Shown here one piece after another: positions 1 to 5,360 of a stretch of DNA of 7,036 bases. The first letter of the stretch is position 1, and each line of letters starts with the position of its first letter. The stretch comes from Chloroflexota bacterium. GTDB lineage: Bacteria; Chloroflexota; Limnocylindria; Limnocylindrales; CSP1-4. A program made the translations under genes and the position numbers. Location of the stretch: assembly GCA_016875645.1 (NCBI GenBank), contig VGPE01000148.1, positions 1 to 7,036 on the forward strand. Direction: 5' to 3'. The notes under the pieces were generated by a model. The model saw nothing but the letters and a program-made list of their open reading frames with translations, made no database searches and was not told the origin of the DNA.

Positions 1-511
1 CGATGGCCGCCGGGCCGACATATGAGTCCTGCGCCCAGAACGACGGACAGAAACTCGTGCAGGCCGCACACAGGATGCACTTGGTCGTGTCGTCAAAGCG
101 GGCACGCTGCTCCGGGCTCTGGCGGCGTTCGCGGGGCGGCGGCGGGCCGTCGGTGATCAGGTAGGGCCGGACCGTCTTGTACTTCGCGAAGAAGTCCTCC
201 ATGTCGACCACGAGGTCCTTGACGACGGGCAGGCCGGGCAGGGGTGCGATCGTGATCCGTCGCCTGCCCAGCTGATCGACGCGGATCTTGCAGGCGAGCC
301 GATTGCGGCCGTTGATCATCATCGCGTCCGAGCCGCAGACGCCATGGGCGCACGAGCGGCGGAACGTGAGGGTGCCGTCCTGCTCGTACTTGACCTTGTG
401 GAGCAGATCGAACACGCGGTCCATCGGCGCCGATTCCACCTGGTAGCTCTGCCAATGCGGGGACGAATCCCGCTCCGGGTCGTAGCGGAGGATGCCGATC
501 TCAACCTGCAT
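1..511 (-). CDS. sdhB: Succinate dehydrogenase iron-sulfur subunit SdhB, 3' end cut by the window edge
   Basis: Electron-transfer subunit of succinate:quinone oxidoreductase. It passes electrons from the FAD of SdhA through three Fe-S clusters to the membrane anchor on the cytoplasmic face. Reading the minus strand from the ATG at 511 gives 170 residues, open to the left edge. The [2Fe-2S] site is C54-x4-C59-G-S-D62 with C74. The third position is Asp, as in E. coli SdhB (Asp63), so this is normal. The next cluster motif is C145-x2-C148-x2-C151-x3-C155-P, where the first three Cys belong to [4Fe-4S] and C155 to [3Fe-4S]. The final Cys-rich motif lies beyond the window; families of this type run about 230-260 residues. 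The start is supported by AGGTGG (526-521), 9 bases upstream and overlapping the sdhA stop. The gap to sdhA is 13 bases, so it is cotranscribed. The SCAHGVCGSDAM block resembles actinobacterial Sdh2. Identification is secure. Confidence 0.95.
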   Translation of the reverse strand, partial: MQVEIGILRYDPERDSSPHWQSYQVESAPMDRVFDLLHKVKYEQDGTLTFRRSCAHGVCGSDAMMINGRNRLACKIRVDQLGRRRITIAPLPGLPVVKDLVVDMEDFFAKYKTVRPYLITDGPPPPRERRQSPEQRARFDDTTKCILCAACTSFCPSFWAQDSYVGPAAI

Positions 512-524
512 GATCGCGTTCCAC

Positions 525-2273
525 CTAGTAGGTGCGGGGCTTCGGTGCGAAGCGCGTGATCGTGACCGGCTTGTAGCGCAGCGTCGGCCGGCCGGGCGCC
601 CCGCGGTACGCGAGCGTGTGGCTGAGGAAGTTGACGTCGTCGCGCTCCGGAAAATCTTCGCGTGAGTGCGCGCCGCGGCTCTCCCTGCGGGCCAGGGCCG
701 CGGCGACGGTCGTCTCCGCGCAGTCGAGCAGGTAGCCCAGTTCCCGCGCTTCCAGGAGGTCCGTGTTGAACGTGCGACCCTTGTCCTGGACGCTCACGCG
801 CTCGTAGCGCTCGCGCAACTCGCGGACCTTCGGCAGCGCCATCGAGAGGGTCGGCTCGTCCCGGAAGACGCCCACCTGGTCCATCATCACGTCCGCTAGC
901 TCCCGCCGCAGGCGGGACGCCGACTCGCCGCTGGGACGGTCCCGGATCGCCCGCAATTCGGCACGGACCGGTTCCTCGACATTGCGCGCGAGGATCGGCA
1001 GGTCAACTCCGCCGACTTCGCGCGCCATCTGGAGCCCGGCCCGCCGCCCGAATACGAGCAGGTCGACCAGCGAGTTGGTCCCGAGGCGGTTGGCGCCGTG
1101 GACGCTCAAACAGGCCGCTTCGCCCGCGGCGTACAGCCCCGGCACCACCGTGTTGTGCTCGTCGCGGGTCACGCGCGTGAAGATGTCGGTCGGGATGCCG
1201 CCCATCGCGTAATGGGCCGTCGGCTGGACGGGCACTGGCTCTGTGATGGGCTCAACGCCCTGGTAGACGCGGGCGAAGTCCGTGATGTCGGGCAGCTTCT
1301 CCTCGATCACCTTTCGGCCGAGGTGGCGGACGTCGAGATGCACGTAGTCCTTGCCGCCGATGCCGCGCCCGTCGCGGACCTCGAGGTAGATCGCGCGGCT
1401 GACCATGTCGCGGGGCGCCAGCTCCATCATCGTCGGGGCGTAGCGCTTCATGAACCGCTCGCCCGAGTCGTTCAGTAGGTAGCCGCCTTCGCCGCGCGCG
1501 GCCTCGGACAGCAGGATGCCGATCCCGACGATGCCCGTCGGGTGGAACTGGAAGAACTCCATGTCCTGCATGGGCACGCCATGGCGCCACGCGAGCGCGA
1601 TCCCGTCGCCCGTCAGCGACCAGGCGTTGGACGTGATCCGGAACATCCGCCCGAAGCCGCCGGTCGCGAGGAGCACCGCGCTGGAGCGAATGGGAAAGAT
1701 CTCGCCGTCTGCGATCCGGTATGCGACCACGCCGGCTGCGCGCCCGCCCTCGCCGGCGTCACCGCCCTCGAAGAGCAGGTCCACGACCTGGTACTCGTCG
1801 TGGAAGACGACGCCTGCCTTGAGGCACTGCTGGTAGAGCGTCTGCAGGATCATGTGACCGGTCCGGTCGGCGGCAAAGCAGCTGCGCCGGACGGGGCCCT
1901 CGCCGAAGTTGCGGGTGTGGCCGCCGAAGCGACGCTGGTCGATCTTGCCGTCAGGCGTCCGGTTGAAGGGCAGGCCCATGTGCTCGAGCTCGATCACGCA
2001 CTCGATCGCCTCGCGTGCCAGCACCTCAGCGGCGTCCTGGTCGACCAGGTAGTCACCGCCCTTGATCGTGTCGAACATGTGCCACTCCCAGTGGTCCTCC
2101 TCGAGGTTGCCGAGAGCGGCACAGACGCCACCATGGGCGGCGCCGGTATGGGAGCGGGTGGGATAGAGCTTGGTGATGACGGCCGTCTTGACCCCGGCCT
2201 GCGCCAGTTCGAGAGCGGCCCAGAGGCCGGCGCCGCCGGCGCCGACGATCAGCGCGTCGTAAACGGCCTGCAT
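525..2273 (-). CDS. sdhA: Succinate dehydrogenase flavoprotein subunit SdhA
   Basis: Catalytic subunit that oxidises succinate to fumarate on covalently bound FAD. It is 582 residues, normal for the family. The N-terminal dinucleotide fold is GAGGAG at 11-16. The FAD-linking histidine is H42 in TRSHT. Residues matching the E. coli active site are H244 (FHPTG), S256-E257 in the SEAARGEGG block, R288 (APRDM, the proton-shuttle arginine), H354 (PTAHYAMGG) and R396 (NRLGTNS). S256 replaces the E. coli Thr254, a swap I recall from actinobacterial SdhA. The C-terminus has ESRGAHSREDF at 531-541 and ends PKPRTY. The reading frame stays open upstream to 2741, but that part only shadows sdhD. The ATG at 2273 directly precedes the FAD fold and has GGGGAG (2290-2285) 11 bases upstream. 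It starts 5 bases after the sdhD stop, and sdhB follows after 13 bases. No damage seen. Confidence 0.97.
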   Translation of the reverse strand: MQAVYDALIVGAGGAGLWAALELAQAGVKTAVITKLYPTRSHTGAAHGGVCAALGNLEEDHWEWHMFDTIKGGDYLVDQDAAEVLAREAIECVIELEHMGLPFNRTPDGKIDQRRFGGHTRNFGEGPVRRSCFAADRTGHMILQTLYQQCLKAGVVFHDEYQVVDLLFEGGDAGEGGRAAGVVAYRIADGEIFPIRSSAVLLATGGFGRMFRITSNAWSLTGDGIALAWRHGVPMQDMEFFQFHPTGIVGIGILLSEAARGEGGYLLNDSGERFMKRYAPTMMELAPRDMVSRAIYLEVRDGRGIGGKDYVHLDVRHLGRKVIEEKLPDITDFARVYQGVEPITEPVPVQPTAHYAMGGIPTDIFTRVTRDEHNTVVPGLYAAGEAACLSVHGANRLGTNSLVDLLVFGRRAGLQMAREVGGVDLPILARNVEEPVRAELRAIRDRPSGESASRLRRELADVMMDQVGVFRDEPTLSMALPKVRELRERYERVSVQDKGRTFNTDLLEARELGYLLDCAETTVAAALARRESRGAHSREDFPERDDVNFLSHTLAYRGAPGRPTLRYKPVTITRFAPKPRTY

Positions 2274-2278
2274 CCGGG

Positions 2279-2671
2279 TCAGCGCTCCCCGCCCATCGGC
2301 AGGGTCATGACCACGATGGTCCCCAGCACGAACAGGATCGCCGCGAGCGAGTACAGCCCCATCAGCAGCGCGGTGCGGGCTCCGCCGCGGACGTAGTCGC
2401 GCACGATGGTGCGCATCCCCAGGAAGCTGTGGAAGATCACCATCATCAGCAGCAGCCAGTCGAAGCCGCGCCAGAAGACCTGGTTCCAGCGCTCCTGCGT
2501 GATGAACTCCGCTGTCTGCTCGGCGGGGTCGAAGATGAAGTGGAGGATGCTGAAGTGCGTCAGCGCCAGCACGAACAGGGCGAGGCCCGTGATCCGAATG
2601 AGGTACCACGCGAAGGGCTCGAAGCCGCCGCCCTGCGGGCGGACGCGGCCGGAGCGCGACCAGAGTGCCAT
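2279..2671 (-). CDS. sdhD: Succinate dehydrogenase membrane anchor SdhD
   Basis: Small membrane anchor of succinate:quinone oxidoreductase, binding heme b and quinone together with SdhC. It has 130 residues and three hydrophobic segments at about 22-47, 69-90 and 101-124. H81 in the second helix matches the heme ligand H71 of E. coli SdhD. D92-Y93, eleven residues later, match the E. coli Asp82-Tyr83 pair, of which the Tyr contacts quinone. Extra histidines H39 and H44 near the end of helix one could bind a second heme, as in di-heme (type A) enzymes. The frame is open far upstream to 3247, but those residues are non-hydrophobic read-through of sdhC. The ATG at 2671 lies 14 bases after the sdhC stop, with a GGGGA stretch overlapping that stop. 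Helices, position and the H-x10-DY pattern make the call firm. Confidence 0.93.
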   Translation of the reverse strand: MALWSRSGRVRPQGGGFEPFAWYLIRITGLALFVLALTHFSILHFIFDPAEQTAEFITQERWNQVFWRGFDWLLLMMVIFHSFLGMRTIVRDYVRGGARTALLMGLYSLAAILFVLGTIVVMTLPMGGER

Positions 2672-2685
2672 CGGTCTGCGATCCC

Positions 2686-3048
2686 CTACATCCCGAAGGC
2701 CGGCTTGATGATGATCCAGGCGCCGGGGATGCCGACGACAAGGAAGATCACCCAGTTGATGTACCAGAGGCGCTTGTGGTGCACGGTCATCGCGGGCCAG
2801 AAGTCCATGACGATGATCCGCATCCCGTTGAGCGCGTGGTAGAAGAGCGCCCCGCCCAGCACGATCTCGAGGATCCGGCCGGGCAGGCTGGCGTAGATCT
2901 GGAGGATCTCGTCGTAGGCCTCGGGGTTGCCGCCCACGAGATAGATGTCGATGACGTGGAGGACCACGAAGGCCCAGATCCCGATCCCGGAGATCCGGTG
3001 AAAGGCCCACGCGAGCATGCCTTCGCTTCCACGGTACCGGAGCAGCAT
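2686..3048 (-). CDS. sdhC: Succinate dehydrogenase cytochrome b subunit SdhC
   Basis: Heme- and quinone-binding membrane anchor, 120 residues, with three helices at about 20-39, 57-82 and 95-114. The signature FHRISGI includes H17 and R18; R18 corresponds to quinone-site Arg31 of E. coli SdhC. H71 in YHALNGMR, followed by MDF, is the heme ligand equivalent to E. coli H84. H31 in LHVID near the end of helix one is a likely ligand for a second heme. The HVID...HALNGMR...DFW pattern resembles actinobacterial SdhC. By my alignment W14 sits where E. coli has quinone-binding Ser27. The ATG at 3048 has GGAGGG (3057-3052), at slightly short spacing. It follows idh by 47 bases, with no obvious terminator between them, only a 10-base palindrome at 3081-3090. 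It leads the sdhCDAB block. Confidence 0.93.
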   Translation of the reverse strand: MLLRYRGSEGMLAWAFHRISGIGIWAFVVLHVIDIYLVGGNPEAYDEILQIYASLPGRILEIVLGGALFYHALNGMRIIVMDFWPAMTVHHKRLWYINWVIFLVVGIPGAWIIIKPAFGM

Positions 3049-3095
3049 GAACCCTCCGTTGGCGCCCGCCCCCGTGGAGAGGCGCGCGCCGTGAA

Positions 3096-4121
3096 TCAGG
3101 CCGGCAAGACGGGCGAGGCTTCGAGACGCCCGAGGACGGCGTCGGCAAAGTCACTGGTGCCGGCCGTCCCGCCCATGTCGTACGTGACGTGGGCCCCCTC
3201 GGCGATGACGGCGCGGACCGCATCCTCGACCCGCTCGGCGACAGCAACCTCGCCGAGGTGCCGGAGCATCAGCACGCCCGACAGGATGAGCGCCGTCGGG
3301 TTGGCCTTGTTCTGGCCCGCGTATTTGGGCGCGGATCCGTGGACCGGCTCGAAGACGGCCGCCTCGGTGCCGATGTTGGCGCCGGGAGCGACTCCGAGGC
3401 CACCGACCAGTCCGGCCGCCAGGTCGCTGACGATGTCGCCGTACAGGTTGGGCAGAACGAGCACGTCGTACAGCTCGGGCTTCTGGACCAGCTGCATGCA
3501 CATGTTGTCGACGATGCGGTCCTCGAAGCCGACGCGGCCCTCGTACTCGGCGGCAACGGTGCGGCAGCTCTCCAGGAAGAGGCCGTCGGACAGCTTCATG
3601 ATGTTGGCCTTGTGGACGGCGGTGACCGTCCGCCGTCCGTTGCGCACGGCGTAGTCGAAGGCGTAGCGGGCGATCCGCTCCGACGCTTCGCGGGTGATGA
3701 TCTTGATGCTCTCGGCCGCGTTGCGGCCGACCATGTGCTCGATGCCCGCGTACAGGTCCTCGGTGTTTTCGCGGACGATGACGAGGTCGACGTTCTCGTA
3801 GCGGGTGTCGAGTCCCCTCATGCTGCGCGCCGGCCGGACGTTCGCGTACAGGTTGAGCGCCTGGCGCAGCGTCACGTTGACCGAGCGGAACCCTTCGCCG
3901 ACGGGCGTCGTGATCGGTCCCTTCAGCGCCACTCGAGTGTCGCGGATGGCATCGAGGACGTGGTCCGGCAGCGGGGTCCCGTAGCGGTCCATGACGTCGG
4001 CGCCGGCGTCCACGACGAGCCAGTCGAAGCCGACGCCCGTGGCGTCGAGCACGCGACGAGTCGCCGCCGCCAGCTCCGGTCCGATGCCGTCGCCGGGGAT
4101 CAGCGTGATGCGGTAGGGCAT
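3096..4121 (-). CDS. icd: Isocitrate dehydrogenase, short NAD-IDH/IPMDH-like form
   Basis: Cytosolic beta-decarboxylating dehydrogenase, 341 residues, converting isocitrate to 2-oxoglutarate and CO2 with NAD(P)H formation. Residues aligning with the isocitrate-binding set of E. coli Icd are all present: S80, N82, R86, R96, R117, Y124, K171, D205, D229 and D233. The FRSVN loop separates it from isopropylmalate dehydrogenase, which lacks the Ser-x-Asn. The cofactor loop is HGSAPKYAG, with K266-Y267 as in NADP-dependent E. coli Icd. The C-terminal YDMGG (314-318), however, lacks the Arg that completes that NADP pocket, so cofactor choice is uncertain. Length fits the short NAD-IDH type rather than the 416-residue E. 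coli enzyme. The frame is open to 4238, but the extra 39 residues are Arg-rich and run into the repeat spacer; homology starts at MPYRITLIPGDG. No Shine-Dalgarno is seen at this ATG. It appears to head the operon with sdhCDAB. Confidence 0.92.
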   Translation of the reverse strand: MPYRITLIPGDGIGPELAAATRRVLDATGVGFDWLVVDAGADVMDRYGTPLPDHVLDAIRDTRVALKGPITTPVGEGFRSVNVTLRQALNLYANVRPARSMRGLDTRYENVDLVIVRENTEDLYAGIEHMVGRNAAESIKIITREASERIARYAFDYAVRNGRRTVTAVHKANIMKLSDGLFLESCRTVAAEYEGRVGFEDRIVDNMCMQLVQKPELYDVLVLPNLYGDIVSDLAAGLVGGLGVAPGANIGTEAAVFEPVHGSAPKYAGQNKANPTALILSGVLMLRHLGEVAVAERVEDAVRAVIAEGAHVTYDMGGTAGTSDFADAVLGRLEASPVLPA

Positions 4122-4128
4122 GCCCGGA

Positions 4129-4134
4129 ATAGTA
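4129..4134 (-). promoter_or_regulatory. Candidate -10 element of a leaderless promoter for idh-sdhCDAB
   Basis: On the minus strand TACTAT fits the TAnnnT form of a -10 box. It ends 7 bases before the ATG of idh at 4121. That spacing would put the transcription start at or next to the A of the start codon. No Shine-Dalgarno sequence lies before this ATG, unlike sdhC and the upstream iron-sulfur gene, which fits a leaderless mRNA. No convincing -35 is present at 17-18 bases, which is common for such promoters in actinobacteria. It is AT-rich against very GC-rich flanks. This is inferred from sequence only. Confidence 0.45.
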
Positions 4135-4184
4135 CCGAGGCGGCACCGCCGCCGCCGGTCCCCGTACGGCGTGGCCAGGGACGA

Positions 4185-4476
4185 GCTACTGGTGTGAGCA
4201 GTGCGCCGGCGGCAAGGGCCGGCCGCGGACCCTCGCACCGGAGCGATCCGCGCGCCGATCCTGGTGCGAGCAGTAGGTCGGCGAGACGGAGCGGTCGATG
4301 GATTGGACGGCCGGCCGATCCGCGCGCCGGGACTGGTTTGACCCGTCAGCCGCGCAGGGCGGGAGCGCCCGACGGCCGTCCGCTACTGGTGTGGACGGTG
4401 CGCCGGCCGGGAAGGCCGCCAGGAGCCCCGAGGTGCCCAACCGATGGGCGCGCGCTACTGGTGCGAGCGGTACGAC
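4185..4476. repeat. Degenerate direct repeats with about 72-base period in the idh upstream spacer
   Basis: Five copies of a core resembling CTGGTGYGAGCRGT (plus strand) start at 4189, 4261, 4333, 4386 and 4458, giving steps of 72, 72, 53 and 72. Copies one and two differ at one base of fourteen; the copy at 4333 is the weakest. Three copies (4261, 4333, 4458) are preceded 16-17 bases upstream by CGAT-SS-GCGCGC blocks at 4244, 4316 and 4442. The copies at 4386 and 4458, and the first at 4189, are preceded by GCTA. Copies at 4189 and 4386 are followed by small GC hairpins (4205-4223 and 4404-4418). Because 53 is not a multiple of three, this is not a protein repeat. Function is unknown; operators, structured RNA or a decayed tandem duplication are possible. 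Confidence 0.6.
4357..4370. other. Small GC hairpin in the spacer
   Basis: GGGCG at 4357-4361 pairs perfectly with CGCCC at 4366-4370 across a four-base loop. It lies at the point where the repeat step shortens from 72 to 53 bases. In DNA this GC-rich, such stems arise easily by chance, so functional weight is low. Confidence 0.3.
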
Positions 4477-4502
4477 GTGTGTTGCCAGGCCGCAGGCCGA
4501 CC

Positions 4503-4517
4503 CGCGCCAGCGGCGCG
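4503..4517. other. Small GC hairpin downstream of the Sdh1-type iron-sulfur gene
   Basis: CGCGCC and GGCGCG form a perfect six-base stem with a three-base loop. It lies about 60 bases past the stop codon of the upstream iron-sulfur gene. It could assist termination or RNA 3'-end protection, or be chance in GC-rich DNA. Confidence 0.3.
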
Positions 4518-4535
4518 GAGAGCACGGCGCGGGGT

Positions 4536-4547
4536 TCCGGATCCGGA
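4536..4547. other. Perfect 12-base palindrome
   Basis: TCCGGATCCGGA is a perfect palindrome between the hairpin after the iron-sulfur gene and the repeat array. It could be a dimeric regulator site or part of the termination structure. There is no second copy in the spacer and no direct evidence of function. Confidence 0.3.
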
Positions 4548-4548
4548 G

Positions 4549-4576
4549 CCGGGGCGGCGGGGCCTCCCCGCCCCGG
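4549..4576 (-). terminator. Strong GC hairpin directly after the iron-sulfur gene stop, probable terminator
   Basis: One base after the TAG stop, the minus strand reads an outer stem CCGGGGC / GCCCCGG enclosing GGGG / CCCC with an AGG loop and a small bulge. An alternative register gives a perfect GGCGGGG / CCCCGCC stem. No T-run follows, so it is not a classic intrinsic terminator. Hairpins lacking a U-tract are often proposed as terminators or 3'-end stabilisers in actinobacteria. Its position suggests that the Sdh1-type operon ends here. Confidence 0.5.
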
Positions 4577-4577
4577 A

Positions 4578-5360
4578 CTAGGCCTTCGTGGTCGCGGCGG
4601 GCGCGGGCGCGGGCGCCTTCGTGCCGCGGAGGCGGCGCCAGATCATCCGGAACGGGTCGTAGTAGCGGTCCGCGATCCGCTCCTTGAGCGGGATGATCGC
4701 GTTGTCGGTGATCTTGATGTGCTCCGGGCAGACCTCGGTGCAGCACTTGGTGATGTTGCAGTAGCCGGTGCCGCCCTCGTCCTTGAGGAAGGGCAGCCGG
4801 TCGGCCGTATCCATGGGGTGCATCTCGAGCCCCGCTGCGCGCACCAGGAACCGGGGGCCGATGAAGAGGTTGTCGGTCTCATGGCTGCGCAGCACGTGGC
4901 ACACGTCCTGGCACAGGAAGCACTCGATGCACTTGCGAAATTCCTGGACCCGCTCGATGTCCTGCTGCTGCCAGCGCCATTCGCTCTGGGGCACGTCGGC
5001 GGGCGGCGTGAACGGCTGGATCCGACGGTTGACCTCGTAGTTCCACGAGACGTCGGTGACGAGGTCCCGGATCAACGGGAACGTGCGCATCGGCTCCACC
5101 ACGATCGTCTCGCCGGGGGCGAAGTCCGACAGCCGGGCCTTGCAGGTGAGCGCGGGCTTGCCGTTGATCTCAGTGCTGCAGGAACCGCACTTGGCGGCCT
5201 TGCAGTTCCAGCGGACAGCGAGGTCCGGCGCGCGGTGGGCCTGGATCCAATGGAGCGCGTCGAGGACGACCATCCCCTCGTCGACCGGCACCTGGAAGTC
5301 CTGGAAGTGGGCCGGCTGGCCGGGGGTGCCGCGGTAGACCCGCAGGGTGGCGTCAGGCAT
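4578..5360 (-). CDS. Succinate dehydrogenase / fumarate reductase iron-sulfur subunit, mycobacterial Sdh1 type
   Basis: 260 residues; carries electrons between the flavoprotein encoded just upstream and a membrane anchor. The [2Fe-2S] site has four cysteines: C53-x4-C58-G-S-C61 and C73, unlike the Asp variant in the SdhB at the left of the window. The cluster motif C144-x2-C147-x2-C150-x3-C154 is followed by His rather than the usual Pro. The last motif is C201-x5-C207-x3-C211-P with an extra C206. The blocks CIECFLCQDVCHV and CNITKCCTEVCPEHI match what I recall of Rv0247c of M. tuberculosis. The tail after 250 is Ala/Pro-rich (KAPAPAPAATTKA). The start at 5360 has AAGGAG 7 bases upstream and overlaps the flavoprotein stop by 8 bases, suggesting coupled translation. 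A fumarate reductase direction cannot be excluded from sequence. Confidence 0.93.
   Translation of the reverse strand: MPDATLRVYRGTPGQPAHFQDFQVPVDEGMVVLDALHWIQAHRAPDLAVRWNCKAAKCGSCSTEINGKPALTCKARLSDFAPGETIVVEPMRTFPLIRDLVTDVSWNYEVNRRIQPFTPPADVPQSEWRWQQQDIERVQEFRKCIECFLCQDVCHVLRSHETDNLFIGPRFLVRAAGLEMHPMDTADRLPFLKDEGGTGYCNITKCCTEVCPEHIKITDNAIIPLKERIADRYYDPFRMIWRRLRGTKAPAPAPAATTKA

Noticed and set aside
93..504. Two minus-strand open frames at 455-93 and 504-319
   Set aside because: They are out of frame with the real SdhB frame starting at 511, which carries all the expected Fe-S cysteines but is open at the window edge.
2274..2741. N-terminal extension of SdhA back to 2741
   Set aside because: It is the out-of-frame shadow of sdhD. 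The FAD fold starts right after the ATG at 2273, which has its own ribosome binding site.
3049..3095. 10-base palindrome at 3081-3090 in the idh-sdhC gap as a terminator
   Set aside because: GGCGCGCGCC has no usable loop and no T-run, and the operon spacing argues for read-through.
1542..3654. Other long plus-strand open frames (1542-2396 and 2665-3654)
   Set aside because: Both are mirror images of sdhA, sdhC/sdhD and idh coding sequence, with no family motif of their own.
4122..4238. Upstream extension of isocitrate dehydrogenase to an ATG at 4238
   Set aside because: The extra 39 residues are Arg/Ser-rich, resemble no IDH N-terminus and run into the repeat array. Family homology begins at MPYRITLIPGDG.
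4185..4476. CRISPR array
   Set aside because: The repeat cores are only about 14 bases and degenerate, the intervals also share partial similarity, and there are no cas genes or leader.
4122..4577. Possible gene for a tiny SdhF-like single-helix subunit
   Set aside because: No minus-strand ATG exists in this spacer, and I saw no short frame encoding a hydrophobic helix. If SdhF exists it is elsewhere.
4186..4746. 186-residue minus-strand open frame with recurring SHQDRRADR-like stretches
   Set aside because: It overlaps the iron-sulfur gene out of frame. The peptide repeats only reflect the DNA repeats, whose 53-base step would break the frame.
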